Position numbers and translations under genes: made by a program. A stretch of DNA of 13,852 nucleotides from Rhodospirillales bacterium. GTDB lineage: Bacteria; Pseudomonadota; Alphaproteobacteria; Reyranellales; Reyranellaceae. How positions within the stretch are numbered: position 1 is the first letter of the stretch; every line of letters starts with the position of its first letter. The notes under the pieces are model-generated. The model was not told the DNA's origin. It ran no database searches and worked only from the letters and a program-made list of their open reading frames with translations. Positions 1 through 6,461 of this stretch are shown here, one piece after another. The stretch spans positions 1-13,852 of the forward strand of contig JABMNB010000773.1 of NCBI GenBank assembly GCA_013205335.1. The letters are read 5' to 3'.

Positions 1-328
1 AGTCGAGGCGGGTCTCGATCAAGGGCTCGAGGATGCTGCGCTGACGCGGGCCGATGGCCTGGGCAAGCACCCGCTCTTTCAGTTCGCCCAGCGCCGGCAT
101 GGCGCGGGCGATGGCTTCGAGCGCCGCCTCGCCGCGCTGGGCCGAGATCCCGGTCTCGGGATCGTTCAGCAGGCCGCGCACACCCGCCGAAAACTCGGTG
201 TCGAGCTGGCGCGCGAACATCTCGTCGGCCTGAAGGCCGAGCGCGCTGTCGTCCCCAAGCTCGTTGCGCGACCATGGTTCCGCGGCAGGCGCTGCCGAGA
301 GCAGCCCTTCTGTCATGATGCTTGCCAT
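1..328 (-). CDS. 5' part of a phage-like protein (possible internal virion / lytic transglycosylase type), cut by the window edge
   Basis: An open frame of 109 codons runs leftward off the window without a stop. The ATG at 328 is preceded by a GGAG Shine-Dalgarno six bases upstream, which supports this start. The product has no signal peptide and no membrane segment. Residues about 1-30 look like a variable leader. From about residue 45 it is charged and helical, with the pattern LLNDPETG...QRG..A and alternating Ala/Glu/Arg/Leu. From memory, this resembles the N-terminal part of large phage or prophage internal virion / tail proteins that carry a transglycosylase domain further along; that assignment is inference, and no catalytic domain lies inside the window. 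The nearby IS630 remnant and degraded spacer fit a prophage or mobile-element edge. It could equally be an unrelated hypothetical protein. The coding call is fairly secure; the function is not. Confidence 0.5.
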   Translation of the reverse strand, partial: MASIMTEGLLSAAPAAEPWSRNELGDDSALGLQADEMFARQLDTEFSAGVRGLLNDPETGISAQRGEAALEAIARAMPALGELKERVLAQAIGPRQRSILEPLIETRLD

Positions 329-340
329 GTTCGTCTCCGT

Positions 341-622
341 TCAGCGGCCCATCGGGGCCTGGAGGGCGTTTTTCCCGTCGCGTGCCGCATCGGAAAGGAA
401 AGCGGCTCCGATGCCCGGACAGCCCTGGTCATCGTCTGCTCGTTGGGCGGCGATTTCGGCGCGCTCGACCCTGTTGATGCGACGGTCTGCATTTACGCCG
501 CGAGGTCAACGTTCCGGGTGATCGGTGCTCAATGGCCGCGACAAGGCACGCGGCAACAGGGGCGACGACAACGAGGGATAAGCAGTATCATCGCCACGGC
601 CATCAAATGTTCCCAAAGACAT
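341..622 (-). other. Stop-interrupted reading frame upstream of the phage-like gene
   Basis: Reading leftward from an ATG at 622 (AGGAG lies only two bases before it) gives 38 codons, ending at a TGA at 508-506. The same frame then stays open for 54 more codons to a TGA at 343-341. That second stop sits 12 bases before the ATG of the next gene, typical operon spacing with the Shine-Dalgarno between. The downstream part is Ala/Arg/Asp rich, has mostly G/C third positions, and contains no ATG, GTG or TTG near its beginning, so it cannot easily be a separate gene. It may be a decayed small gene of about 93 codons with one nonsense mutation, or chance. No family recognised. Confidence 0.2.
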
Positions 623-803
623 CTCTCCTGTGAGAAGCGAGGCCTCAAGTTACTGATGAGCCGGACTTTGAATATGCAAGCGTCAAATCCCGAGGCGAGC
701 CACCGACCGGACTCGATACTGCTATCGGCTATGTGTTTTCATATCAGTGGCTGAAATTCCTGACTCTCTGATGTCCGGGATTCTCCACCGCTGCTTTGTC
801 TGA

Positions 804-1028
804 CGCGCGGAGGCGGCGGAGGCCTGCGGGATCGATCGTCAGACGCTGCGCGACTGGGTGCGCCGCCACAATCACGACGGCGTCGGAGGGTTGAGCGATA
901 CCAAGCGCAGCGGTCGTCCGCTGTCTCTGTCGGCGGACCAGCTGGAGGAGCAAAAGGCTCCGGTGCTTGCGGGTCCCGACCCGGCCCTCCATGGCGTAAC
1001 CAGACGGCGCCGCGCGGTAGGCTGGTAA
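804..1028 (+). pseudogene. IS630-family transposase remnant (N-terminal HTH region)
   Basis: In the frame starting at 804 the translation reads as the helix-turn-helix part of an IS630-type transposase: an EAAEACGIDRQTLRDWV segment, then a GLSDTKRSGRPLSLS linker, then VLAGPDPALHGV. The order 'DRQTLRDWV', 'GRP.(R/S)LS' and 'GPDP..(D/H)GV' is characteristic of the family. The frame is closed by a TGA at 801-803 upstream and by TAA at 1026-1028, so there is no start codon and no DDE catalytic domain. A +1 shift after about 1014 would continue for about 20 residues to about 1075. Only about 75 residues survive of a protein of roughly 350. No clear terminal inverted repeats or TA target duplication were found, so the element is a fossil, not mobile. 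Confidence 0.75.
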
Positions 1029-1395
1029 AAGAGCTTCGCCGCCCTCGTAGCCGTGCGTTTGCTTACTATTGCTGGTCGTGATGGCGCTCGGTTCACTTAC
1101 TATGGCGGCGCTGCCAATTCATGATGCGCCTTTTGCGACGGTCTTCTACGCCAGCGTGGCGGCTGAGATCGCGACTCTGCTCTTCCAATGTTTCTCGGTG
1201 CTGCTGTGTTTGCCCGCAAGGCTTACGCAGCCCAGAAAGCTCTTCATTCCCCACTGACGATTGCATGGCCGGAAGAAGGCGTCAGCGCCACCACAGCGGG
1301 GCGACTTATCATCCCTTTGGCGACTGTCCGCCCGGGCTTACCCCTAACGGCAGAAATTTCCAGCGCCCCTGCTTTGTACTCTTCTGGCCTGCGTC
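1029..1395. other. Spacer without a recognisable gene
   Basis: This stretch lies between the transposase remnant and the end of the SDR gene. Short open frames exist, such as a hydrophobic 62-codon frame at 1069-1257, but they lack a ribosome binding site, a recognisable family or a consistent codon pattern. Base composition is more mixed than in the genes to the right. It may be the decayed remainder of the same insertion element or of a neighbouring gene. No terminator hairpin for the SDR operon could be identified here. Confidence 0.4.
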
Positions 1396-2151
1396 TCAGG
1401 TGCGCAAGGTGAGGCCGCCATCGACCACCAGCTCGTGGCCGGTGATGAAGTCGGCGTCGTCGGAAGCCAGCAGCAGCGCGCCGCGGGCGATGTCGATCGG
1501 CTGGCCGAGCCGGCGCAGCGCCGCCTTCTTTTCCCAGACTTCACGGATCTCCGGCTTGTCGAAGTTGGTCCGGGTCATGCCGCTGTAGATCGCGCCCGGA
1601 CAGACATAGTTGGCCGTTATGTTGAACTTGCCGAGTTCGAGCGCCAGCGTGCGCGTGAGGCCGCCGACGCCGGCCTTGGAGGCGCAATAGGCCGCGAGGC
1701 CGTAATCCGTGTCGAAGGCCATGACCGAGGCGGTGTTGACGATGCGCGCGCGGCCCTTCTCGCGGGCCCGCAGCTTCAGCGCCGGAATGGCCTCGCGGCA
1801 CAGCCGGAACATGCCGCGCACGTTGACGCCGTTGACATGGTCCCACATCTCGTCGGTCATTTCCTCGACGAAGGCGCGACCGCTGACGCCGGCATTGTTG
1901 AACAGGATGTCGAGCGCCCCGAACCGGTCGAGGGCGGCGGCGACGATCCTCTTCGGCGCATCGTCGCCCGTGATGTCGGCCGCGAAGGCAGCGATCGCGG
2001 TATTTCCGGCATGCGCCGTGTCGATCGCCGATCCCGGCCGGTCGACCGCCAGCACCTGTGCGCCCTCGTCCGCAAAGAGCCTGGCAGATGCCGCCCCGAT
2101 GCCCGAGGCGGCTCCCGTCACGATCGCGATCTTGCCGGCAAGTCTGCCCAT
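1396..2151 (-). CDS. SDR family NAD(P)-dependent oxidoreductase
   Basis: A 251-residue classical short-chain dehydrogenase/reductase, the usual length. The cofactor motif TGAASGIG is at residues 12-19, and Asp37 at the end of the second beta strand favours NAD over NADP. NNAG is at 85-88. The catalytic tetrad is Asn110, Ser142, Tyr155 and Lys159 (YCASK), followed by the PG motif at 185-186. The ATG at 2151 is chosen because GGGGAG stands eight bases upstream and the glycine motif falls at the normal distance; the open frame extends further upstream but only into the preceding gene. It oxidises or reduces an alcohol/ketone in the cytosol; the substrate cannot be read from the sequence. It lies 17 bases downstream of the quinone-oxidoreductase gene in the same direction, so the two are almost certainly co-transcribed. 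Possible substrates include a 3-hydroxyacyl-CoA or other secondary alcohol (inference). Confidence 0.93.
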   Translation of the reverse strand: MGRLAGKIAIVTGAASGIGAASARLFADEGAQVLAVDRPGSAIDTAHAGNTAIAAFAADITGDDAPKRIVAAALDRFGALDILFNNAGVSGRAFVEEMTDEMWDHVNGVNVRGMFRLCREAIPALKLRAREKGRARIVNTASVMAFDTDYGLAAYCASKAGVGGLTRTLALELGKFNITANYVCPGAIYSGMTRTNFDKPEIREVWEKKAALRRLGQPIDIARGALLLASDDADFITGHELVVDGGLTLRT

Positions 2152-2168
2152 GTCGATGCTCCCCGCCC

Positions 2169-3146
2169 TCAGGCGACTTCGATGATGACCTTGCCGGTGG
2201 CCTTGCGCGACAGCAGGGCGTTCATGGCATCGGCGCTCTTCTCCAGCGGGAAGCGCATCGAGATGTGCGGCTTCAGCTTGCCTTCGCCGTACCACGCCAG
2301 CATCTCGTCGAAGTTCTTACGCGCCTCGACGGGCTCGCGGCCGCGCCAGGCGCCGTAGAACACGCCGCGCACGTCGCAGCTCTTCAGCAGCGCAAGGTTG
2401 GCCGGCAGCGACGGAATGCGGCCCGCCGCGAAGCCCACGACCAGCAGGCGCCCGTACCAGGCGATGCAGCGGATCGATTCGTCGAAGGCATCGCCGCCGA
2501 CCGCGTCGTAGATGATGTCGGCGCCTGCGCCGCCGGTCAGTTCCTTGACCTTGTCGCGCATCTTCTCCTTGGCGTAGTTCACGAACATCGTGGCGCCGTA
2601 CTTCCTGCAGACTTCCATCTTTTCGTCGGAGCCGACGGCGGCGATGACCTTGAGGCCCATCAGCGCGCCCAGTTCGACCGCGGTGAGGCCGACGCCGCCC
2701 GAGGCGCCCGTCACGAGCAGCGTCTCGCCCGGCTTGTAGCTGCTGCGTTGCTTCAGCGCGTAGTACGAGGTGCCGTAGGTCATGGTGAAGGCCGCACCAT
2801 CCTCGTAGCTCATGTTCTTGGGCATCGGCAGGAGCTGGATCTGGTCGACGACGGCCTCGGTGGCATAGCCGCCGCTGCCGATCATGCCGATCACGCGGTC
2901 GCCGACCTTGTAGCCGGTGACGCCCTCGCCGACCTCGGTGATGTCGCCCGCGATCTCGTGGCCGGGCGCGAAGGGACGCGGCGGCTTGAACTGGTACTTG
3001 TCCTGGATGATCAGCGTGTCGGGGAAGTTCACACCCGCCGCCCTGGTCGCGACGCGCACCTGCCCGTTGCCCAGCGGCCTGGACGGCATCTCGACCAGCT
3101 TCAGGCTCTCCGGCCCGCCCGGCGTTTCGCTCAGCATCGCGCGCAT
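2169..3146 (-). CDS. Zinc-free medium-chain dehydrogenase, NADPH:quinone oxidoreductase type
   Basis: A 325-residue MDR-superfamily protein, typical length. The N-terminal GroES-like domain (about 1-125) contains AAGVNFPDTLI and the PGHE motif at 61-64. The Rossmann domain has the nucleotide-binding motif ASGGVG at 148-153. The cysteine and histidine zinc ligands of alcohol dehydrogenases are absent, as in QOR/crotonyl-CoA-reductase-like members. Such enzymes use NADPH to reduce quinones or the C=C bond of enones and enoyl thioesters. The start at 3146 follows GGGGAG by seven bases; a longer frame upstream is rejected because it would run across the divergent MaoC gene. It is first of a two-gene leftward unit with the SDR. 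The adjacent divergent operon for CoA-ester chemistry suggests an enoyl- or enone-reducing role, which is inference. Confidence 0.92.
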   Translation of the reverse strand: MRAMLSETPGGPESLKLVEMPSRPLGNGQVRVATRAAGVNFPDTLIIQDKYQFKPPRPFAPGHEIAGDITEVGEGVTGYKVGDRVIGMIGSGGYATEAVVDQIQLLPMPKNMSYEDGAAFTMTYGTSYYALKQRSSYKPGETLLVTGASGGVGLTAVELGALMGLKVIAAVGSDEKMEVCRKYGATMFVNYAKEKMRDKVKELTGGAGADIIYDAVGGDAFDESIRCIAWYGRLLVVGFAAGRIPSLPANLALLKSCDVRGVFYGAWRGREPVEARKNFDEMLAWYGEGKLKPHISMRFPLEKSADAMNALLSRKATGKVIIEVA

Positions 3147-3254
3147 CGTCTCGCTCCCCGTTCTCGGTGTTTCGTCCTGTGGCGGCATTGATACGATGGC
3201 GAGCCGGCCAGCGTCCATCCATGCTAGGAAGGCTCGACTTCCGCGAGGAGAAAG
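3147..3254. promoter_or_regulatory. Divergent promoter region between the oxidoreductase pair and the MaoC operon
   Basis: This 108-base gap must hold the start signals for both the leftward unit (QOR-SDR) and the rightward unit (MaoC to Rieske). GGGGAG for the left gene and GAGGAG (just before 3255) for the right gene are clear. A TTGATA at 3188-3193 is a candidate -35 box for the rightward unit, but no good -10 box follows at standard spacing, so no promoter is called. No regulator gene is adjacent. Confidence 0.4.
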
Positions 3255-3710
3255 ATGGCAGGCCTTTACTACGAGGACTTCGGCGTCGGCCGCGTGTTCG
3301 AGCACGAATGGACGCGCACCGTGACCGAGATGGACAATGTCCTGTTCAGTTCTCTCACCATGAACGTGCAACCACTGCATCTCGACGAGGAATTCGCCTC
3401 GAAGACCGAGTTCGGCCAGCGCATCGTCAACAGCCTGTTCACGCTCGGCCTGATGATCGGCATCACCGTGAACGACACGACGCTGGGCACCACCATCGCC
3501 AATCTCGGCATGACCGACGTGCGCTTTCCCAAGCCGGTCTTCCACGGCGACACGCTGAGGGTGCGCACCCGCGTCGTCAGCCTGCGCGAGAGCAGATCGC
3601 GCCCCGATGCCGGCATCGTCGAGTTCGCCCACACCGCCCTCAACCAGCGCGGCGAGATCGTCGCCGAGTGCACCCGCCAGGCGCTGATGCGCAAGAAGCC
3701 AAAGGACTGA
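3255..3710 (+). CDS. MaoC family dehydratase (mesaconyl-CoA hydratase-like)
   Basis: A 151-residue single hot-dog-fold hydratase. The hydratase-2 signature region is TMNVQPLHLDEEFAS (35-49): His42 is present, while the canonical Asp and Asn five and three positions before it are Asn37 and Gln39. The conserved stretch GMTDVRFPKPVFHGDTL is at 85-101. The block VNSLFTLGLMIGI and the tail NQRGEIV also match proteins annotated as MaoC/beta-methylmalyl-CoA (mesaconyl-CoA) hydratase-like. It would add water to, or remove it from, an enoyl-CoA. The ATG at 3255 has a strong GAGGAG four bases upstream. Seven bases after its stop comes a CitE-like lyase, a standard pairing in which hydratase product is cleaved by the lyase. 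The family is secure; the exact substrate is not. Confidence 0.93.
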   Translation: MAGLYYEDFGVGRVFEHEWTRTVTEMDNVLFSSLTMNVQPLHLDEEFASKTEFGQRIVNSLFTLGLMIGITVNDTTLGTTIANLGMTDVRFPKPVFHGDTLRVRTRVVSLRESRSRPDAGIVEFAHTALNQRGEIVAECTRQALMRKKPKD

Positions 3711-3717
3711 CAAGCAG

Positions 3718-4581
3718 ATGCGCTCCTTCCTGTTCGTTCCCGCCGATTCCGAACGCAAGCTCGCCAAGGGCCCCAGCTCCGGCCCCGACGGGCTGATCCT
3801 CGACCTCGAGGATTCCGTCGCCACCGATCGCAAGAAGATCGCCCGCGACATGGCGCTGGCCTATCTGCAAAGCGCCGATCGCGCCGGCCCGAAGCTCTAC
3901 GTGCGCGTCAACGCGCTCGACACCGGCCTGACGCTGGGCGACCTCGCGACGGTGATGCAGGGAAAGCCCGACGGCATCGTCTTCCCCAAATGCGTCGGCC
4001 AGGCGGACCTCGATCTGATGTCGAACTATCTCGACGCCTTCGAGGCACGCGAGGGCATCGAGCCCGGCGCGACCCGCATCCTCACCATCGCCACCGAGAG
4101 TGCGGCGGCGATCCTGGCGCTGACGGCGGCGCCGGCGAAGCACGCGCGGCTGATCGGCCATTCCTGGGGCGGCGAGGACCTGATGGCCGACCTCGGCGCG
4201 CTGGCGAAGGGCCCCTCGCCCGGCGTCTACGACGACACGTTCAAGCTCGCCCGCACGGTCAATCTGATGGCCTCGGTCGCCGCCGGCGTCGTGGCCTACG
4301 ACACGGTCTATCCCGACATCAGGAACGTCGAGGGCCTGCGCGCCGAGGCGCACGACGCCCGCCGCATGGGTTATGGCGGCAAGATCGCCATCCATCCCGA
4401 CCAGGTCGCCATCATCCACGAGGTCTTCACGCCGACCGCCGCCGAGATCGACTGGGCGAGGCGCGTCATCGCGACGTTCGAGAACAATCCGGGCGCCGGC
4501 GTCCTCACGATGGACGGCAAGATGCTCGACAAGCCCCATCTCGTGCTGGCCCGCCGCCTGATCCCGCGGACAGGTGGATGA
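3718..4581 (+). CDS. HpcH/HpaI aldolase / CitE-like CoA-ester lyase
   Basis: A 287-residue TIM-barrel protein of the citrate lyase beta-subunit-like family. Visible motifs are the opening RSFLFVPAD, the DLEDSV strand at 29-34, YVRVN with Arg63 (substrate carboxylate/CoA binding), IATES with Glu127 and GGEDLMAD with Asp154 (the two Mg2+ ligand positions), and GKIAIHPDQV near 221-230. Family members cleave or form malyl-CoA, beta-methylmalyl-CoA, citramalyl-CoA or related esters, typically giving acetyl- or propionyl-CoA plus glyoxylate or pyruvate. No acyl-carrier or CitF partners lie nearby, so a citrate lyase complex is unlikely. It starts seven bases after the MaoC stop with a weak Shine-Dalgarno, and its TGA overlaps the next ATG (ATGA, 4578-4581), indicating translational coupling. 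Together with MaoC it probably hydrates and splits a branched dicarboxylic CoA ester (inference). Confidence 0.92.
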   Translation: MRSFLFVPADSERKLAKGPSSGPDGLILDLEDSVATDRKKIARDMALAYLQSADRAGPKLYVRVNALDTGLTLGDLATVMQGKPDGIVFPKCVGQADLDLMSNYLDAFEAREGIEPGATRILTIATESAAAILALTAAPAKHARLIGHSWGGEDLMADLGALAKGPSPGVYDDTFKLARTVNLMASVAAGVVAYDTVYPDIRNVEGLRAEAHDARRMGYGGKIAIHPDQVAIIHEVFTPTAAEIDWARRVIATFENNPGAGVLTMDGKMLDKPHLVLARRLIPRTGG

Positions 4582-5204
4582 AGGACAATTTCGGCCTCCT
4601 CGCGACGCTCGACCGGCTGTTCGCCGGGGACCGCAATTCGGTCCTTTCGCTGAAAGAGTTCCTCGAAGGCTTCGAAGGCCGCTCCTATGCCTTCGCGGTC
4701 CTCGCGATCAACGTCGCCAACATCATCCCGTCGGGAATCCCGTGGCTGTCGACGATCACCGGCGTGCCGATGCTGTACATTCTGGCGCAGTATTTCGCCG
4801 GGCATCCCGTACCGTCGCTGCCCCTCACGATCGGCAAGCGTGGCCTGCCTCGCGGCAAGCTGCAGGATTTCCTCGGCCGTGCGCGGCGGTTCATCCGCTG
4901 GCTGGAGAACACCGTCCACGTGCGCCACGAATGGTGGGTCACCGGCCTTCCGCGCCGCGTTCTGCTGCTCGCGTGGACGTTGAACATATTGATCCTCGCT
5001 CTGCCGATCCCCTTCGACAATCTGTTTCCGGCGTGGGCAATCCTCTTCTTCTGCTTCGCGCTGATCGAGGACGACGGCGTGATGGCGATGCTCGGCTGGG
5101 TGATGACGGCGATCACCGCCTGCTGGACCGTGTTCCTCCTGATGGTCGGCCATGCCGCAATCTCGGCCGCAATTTCGACGCTGCGGACCTCTATGTTCGA
5201 CTGA
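4578..5204 (+). CDS. ExoD-family (exopolysaccharide synthesis) membrane protein
   Basis: A 208-residue inner-membrane protein matching the ExoD family in length and pattern. The N-terminal LKEFLEGFEGRSYAF segment (25-39) leads into hydrophobic helices at about 36-73, including VANIIPSGIPWLSTITGVP. A basic loop (LPRGKLQDFLGRARRFIRWLE, 90-110) follows, then further helices at about 127-146, 150-165 and 170-197. ExoD was named from rhizobial mutants altered in exopolysaccharide and alkaline tolerance; its biochemical role is unknown. The ATG overlaps the upstream stop as ATGA, and its own TGA overlaps the next ATG as TGATG, so it is locked into the MaoC-CitE-Rieske operon. An envelope protein inside a catabolic operon is unexpected; it may be a passenger, or it may help with substrate passage or envelope adaptation. 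Confidence 0.9.
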   Translation: MKDNFGLLATLDRLFAGDRNSVLSLKEFLEGFEGRSYAFAVLAINVANIIPSGIPWLSTITGVPMLYILAQYFAGHPVPSLPLTIGKRGLPRGKLQDFLGRARRFIRWLENTVHVRHEWWVTGLPRRVLLLAWTLNILILALPIPFDNLFPAWAILFFCFALIEDDGVMAMLGWVMTAITACWTVFLLMVGHAAISAAISTLRTSMFD

Positions 5205-6316
5205 TGACGCAACTGCCCGACACCTCTTCCAGCCTGCTATCAGCCCTCGATCGCGGCGAGTCGCTGCCCGCGCGCTGGTACACGGATCCCTCGATCACCG
5301 AGCGGGAGATCACGCACGTCTTGCGCAAGAGCTGGAATTACATCGGCCCGCTCTCGCAGCTAAGCGCGATCGGCGATTACGTCACCGGCTATGCCGGCGG
5401 CGTGCCCGTCGTGGTCCTGCGCAACGAAAGCGGACTGGCCGGCTTCGTGAACGTCTGCCGCCATCGCCGGCACGAGGTCATGAAGGGCCGCGGCAATGCC
5501 AAGACCCTTCAATGCGGCTACCACGCCTGGACCTACGATCTGGCGGGCGGGTTGAAGCGCGTGCCGCGCTCGGCGTCGGAGCCGAACTTCGACCTCGCCG
5601 ATTTCCCCCTGCTGCCAATCCGCGCCGAAGCGCTCGGCCCCTTCGTCTTCGTCAATCTCGATGCCGAGGCGCCGACGGCGCGGTCCTGCTACGGGCCCGT
5701 TCTCGACCTGATCGCGGAGAGCGGCGTGGTGCTCGACACGCTGGTGCCGTACAGCCGCGAGGAATGGCGCTCGAACGCCAACTGGAAGACGATGCTCGAG
5801 AACTATCTCGAATGCTATCACTGCGCCGTCGCCCATCCCGGTTTCAACGCCGCGATCGACGTCCGCCCGGATGTCTACACGCTCGAGACCCACGGCTACT
5901 TCTCGAGCCAGAGCGGCCCTGTCCGGCCGGCGGCGCTCGAAGGCAAGGCCCGCACCAGGCTATACGACGTCTCGGGCACCGTGAGGCAGTCGCAGTATCA
6001 TTTTCTGTGGCCGAACGTGACCATCAACATCAATCCGGGATTCCCGAACCTGTCGATCGACGTGTGGACGCCGGACGGACCGAACGCGACTAAGGGCATA
6101 TCCGAGCAGTTCTTCGGGCCTGGCGTGAGCGACGAGTTCGCGAAGTCGCTCGTCGCCTTCAACAAGCAGGTCGCGGCGGAAGACGATGCACTGACCGATT
6201 CGGTCCAGCGCGGCCTGCTCGGCGGCATTCCCGACAAGGGTCGCTTCCTGACCAACAGCGAACACCTCGTCATCCATTTCCAGAAGATGATCGTCGAGGC
6301 GGTGGGCACTTATTAG
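5204..6316 (+). CDS. Rieske [2Fe-2S] non-heme iron oxygenase, alpha subunit (GbcA/CntA-like)
   Basis: A 370-residue ring-hydroxylating-oxygenase-type alpha subunit. The Rieske cluster ligands are Cys85, His87, Cys104 and His107 (CRHRRH ... CGYHAW). The catalytic domain has NWKTMLENYLECYHC at 193-207. Mononuclear iron ligands are predicted at His206 and His211, with an Asp at 327 or 328. Glu203 takes the place of the bridging Asp of classical dioxygenases, as in the carnitine/betaine monooxygenase group. Such enzymes insert oxygen using electrons from a separate reductase, often causing N- or O-demethylation. No reductase, ferredoxin or beta subunit is in the window, so electrons must come from elsewhere. 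The start ATG overlaps the ExoD stop (TGATG), has no strong Shine-Dalgarno, and probably depends on coupling. It is the last gene of its operon. The substrate is unknown; a quaternary amine or aromatic acid is possible. Confidence 0.93.
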   Translation: MTQLPDTSSSLLSALDRGESLPARWYTDPSITEREITHVLRKSWNYIGPLSQLSAIGDYVTGYAGGVPVVVLRNESGLAGFVNVCRHRRHEVMKGRGNAKTLQCGYHAWTYDLAGGLKRVPRSASEPNFDLADFPLLPIRAEALGPFVFVNLDAEAPTARSCYGPVLDLIAESGVVLDTLVPYSREEWRSNANWKTMLENYLECYHCAVAHPGFNAAIDVRPDVYTLETHGYFSSQSGPVRPAALEGKARTRLYDVSGTVRQSQYHFLWPNVTININPGFPNLSIDVWTPDGPNATKGISEQFFGPGVSDEFAKSLVAFNKQVAAEDDALTDSVQRGLLGGIPDKGRFLTNSEHLVIHFQKMIVEAVGTY

Positions 6317-6320
6317 TGGC

Positions 6321-6443
6321 CCCGTCGTCCTGAGCGAAGTCGCCCGAAGGGCGACGCAGTCGAAGGACCTCTTTTCCGTCGCACGATATGTCAAAGCGAA
6401 AAGAGGTCCTTCGACTACGCTGCGCTTCGTTCAGGACGACGGG
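6321..6443. repeat. Large REP-like inverted repeat between convergent operons
   Basis: The left arm (6321-6376) and right arm (6398-6443) match in inverted orientation. The outer 19 bases (starting CCCGTCGTCCTGA) differ at one base, and the inner 19 (AGTCGAAGGACCTCTTTTC) match exactly. They are separated by a 21-base loop at 6377-6397. The arm centres differ: the left contains a perfect small hairpin GTCGCCC-GAA-GGGCGAC, the right a shorter sequence. This looks like two copies of one palindromic repeat facing each other. It lies five bases after the Rieske stop and ends 18 bases before the acyl-CoA dehydrogenase stop, so as RNA it could end transcription from both sides, although there is no run of U. 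Confidence 0.85.
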
Positions 6444-6461
6444 TTAACCCAACGGGCTGTT

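Noticed and set aside
264..521. 85-codon + strand frame over the phage-like gene start
   Set aside because: Antisense to the better-supported minus-strand frames, Ser/Arg-rich in the way of GC-rich shadow frames.
1069..1257. 62-codon hydrophobic + strand frame
   Set aside because: Starts at a TTG with no Shine-Dalgarno, no family, in decayed DNA.
1435..2358. 307-codon + strand frame opposite the SDR gene
   Set aside because: Antisense shadow; the SDR has an intact catalytic tetrad on the other strand.
2058..3191. 377-codon + strand frame opposite the quinone oxidoreductase
   Set aside because: Antisense shadow, low-complexity composition, no ribosome binding site.
3188..3225. TTGATA with a downstream CATGCT as a promoter for the MaoC operon
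   Set aside because: Spacing of 26 bases and a poor -10 box; not credible as a sigma-70 promoter.
3147..3254. Riboswitch or tRNA-like structure in the divergent gap
   Set aside because: No conserved stem pattern or tRNA arms could be recognised.
3640..4539. 299-codon minus-strand frame opposite the CitE-like lyase
   Set aside because: Antisense shadow; the + strand reading has the CitE metal-binding and CoA motifs.
6321..6443. CRISPR array
   Set aside because: Only two inverted, not direct, copies with no spacer periodicity; it is a palindromic repeat pair.
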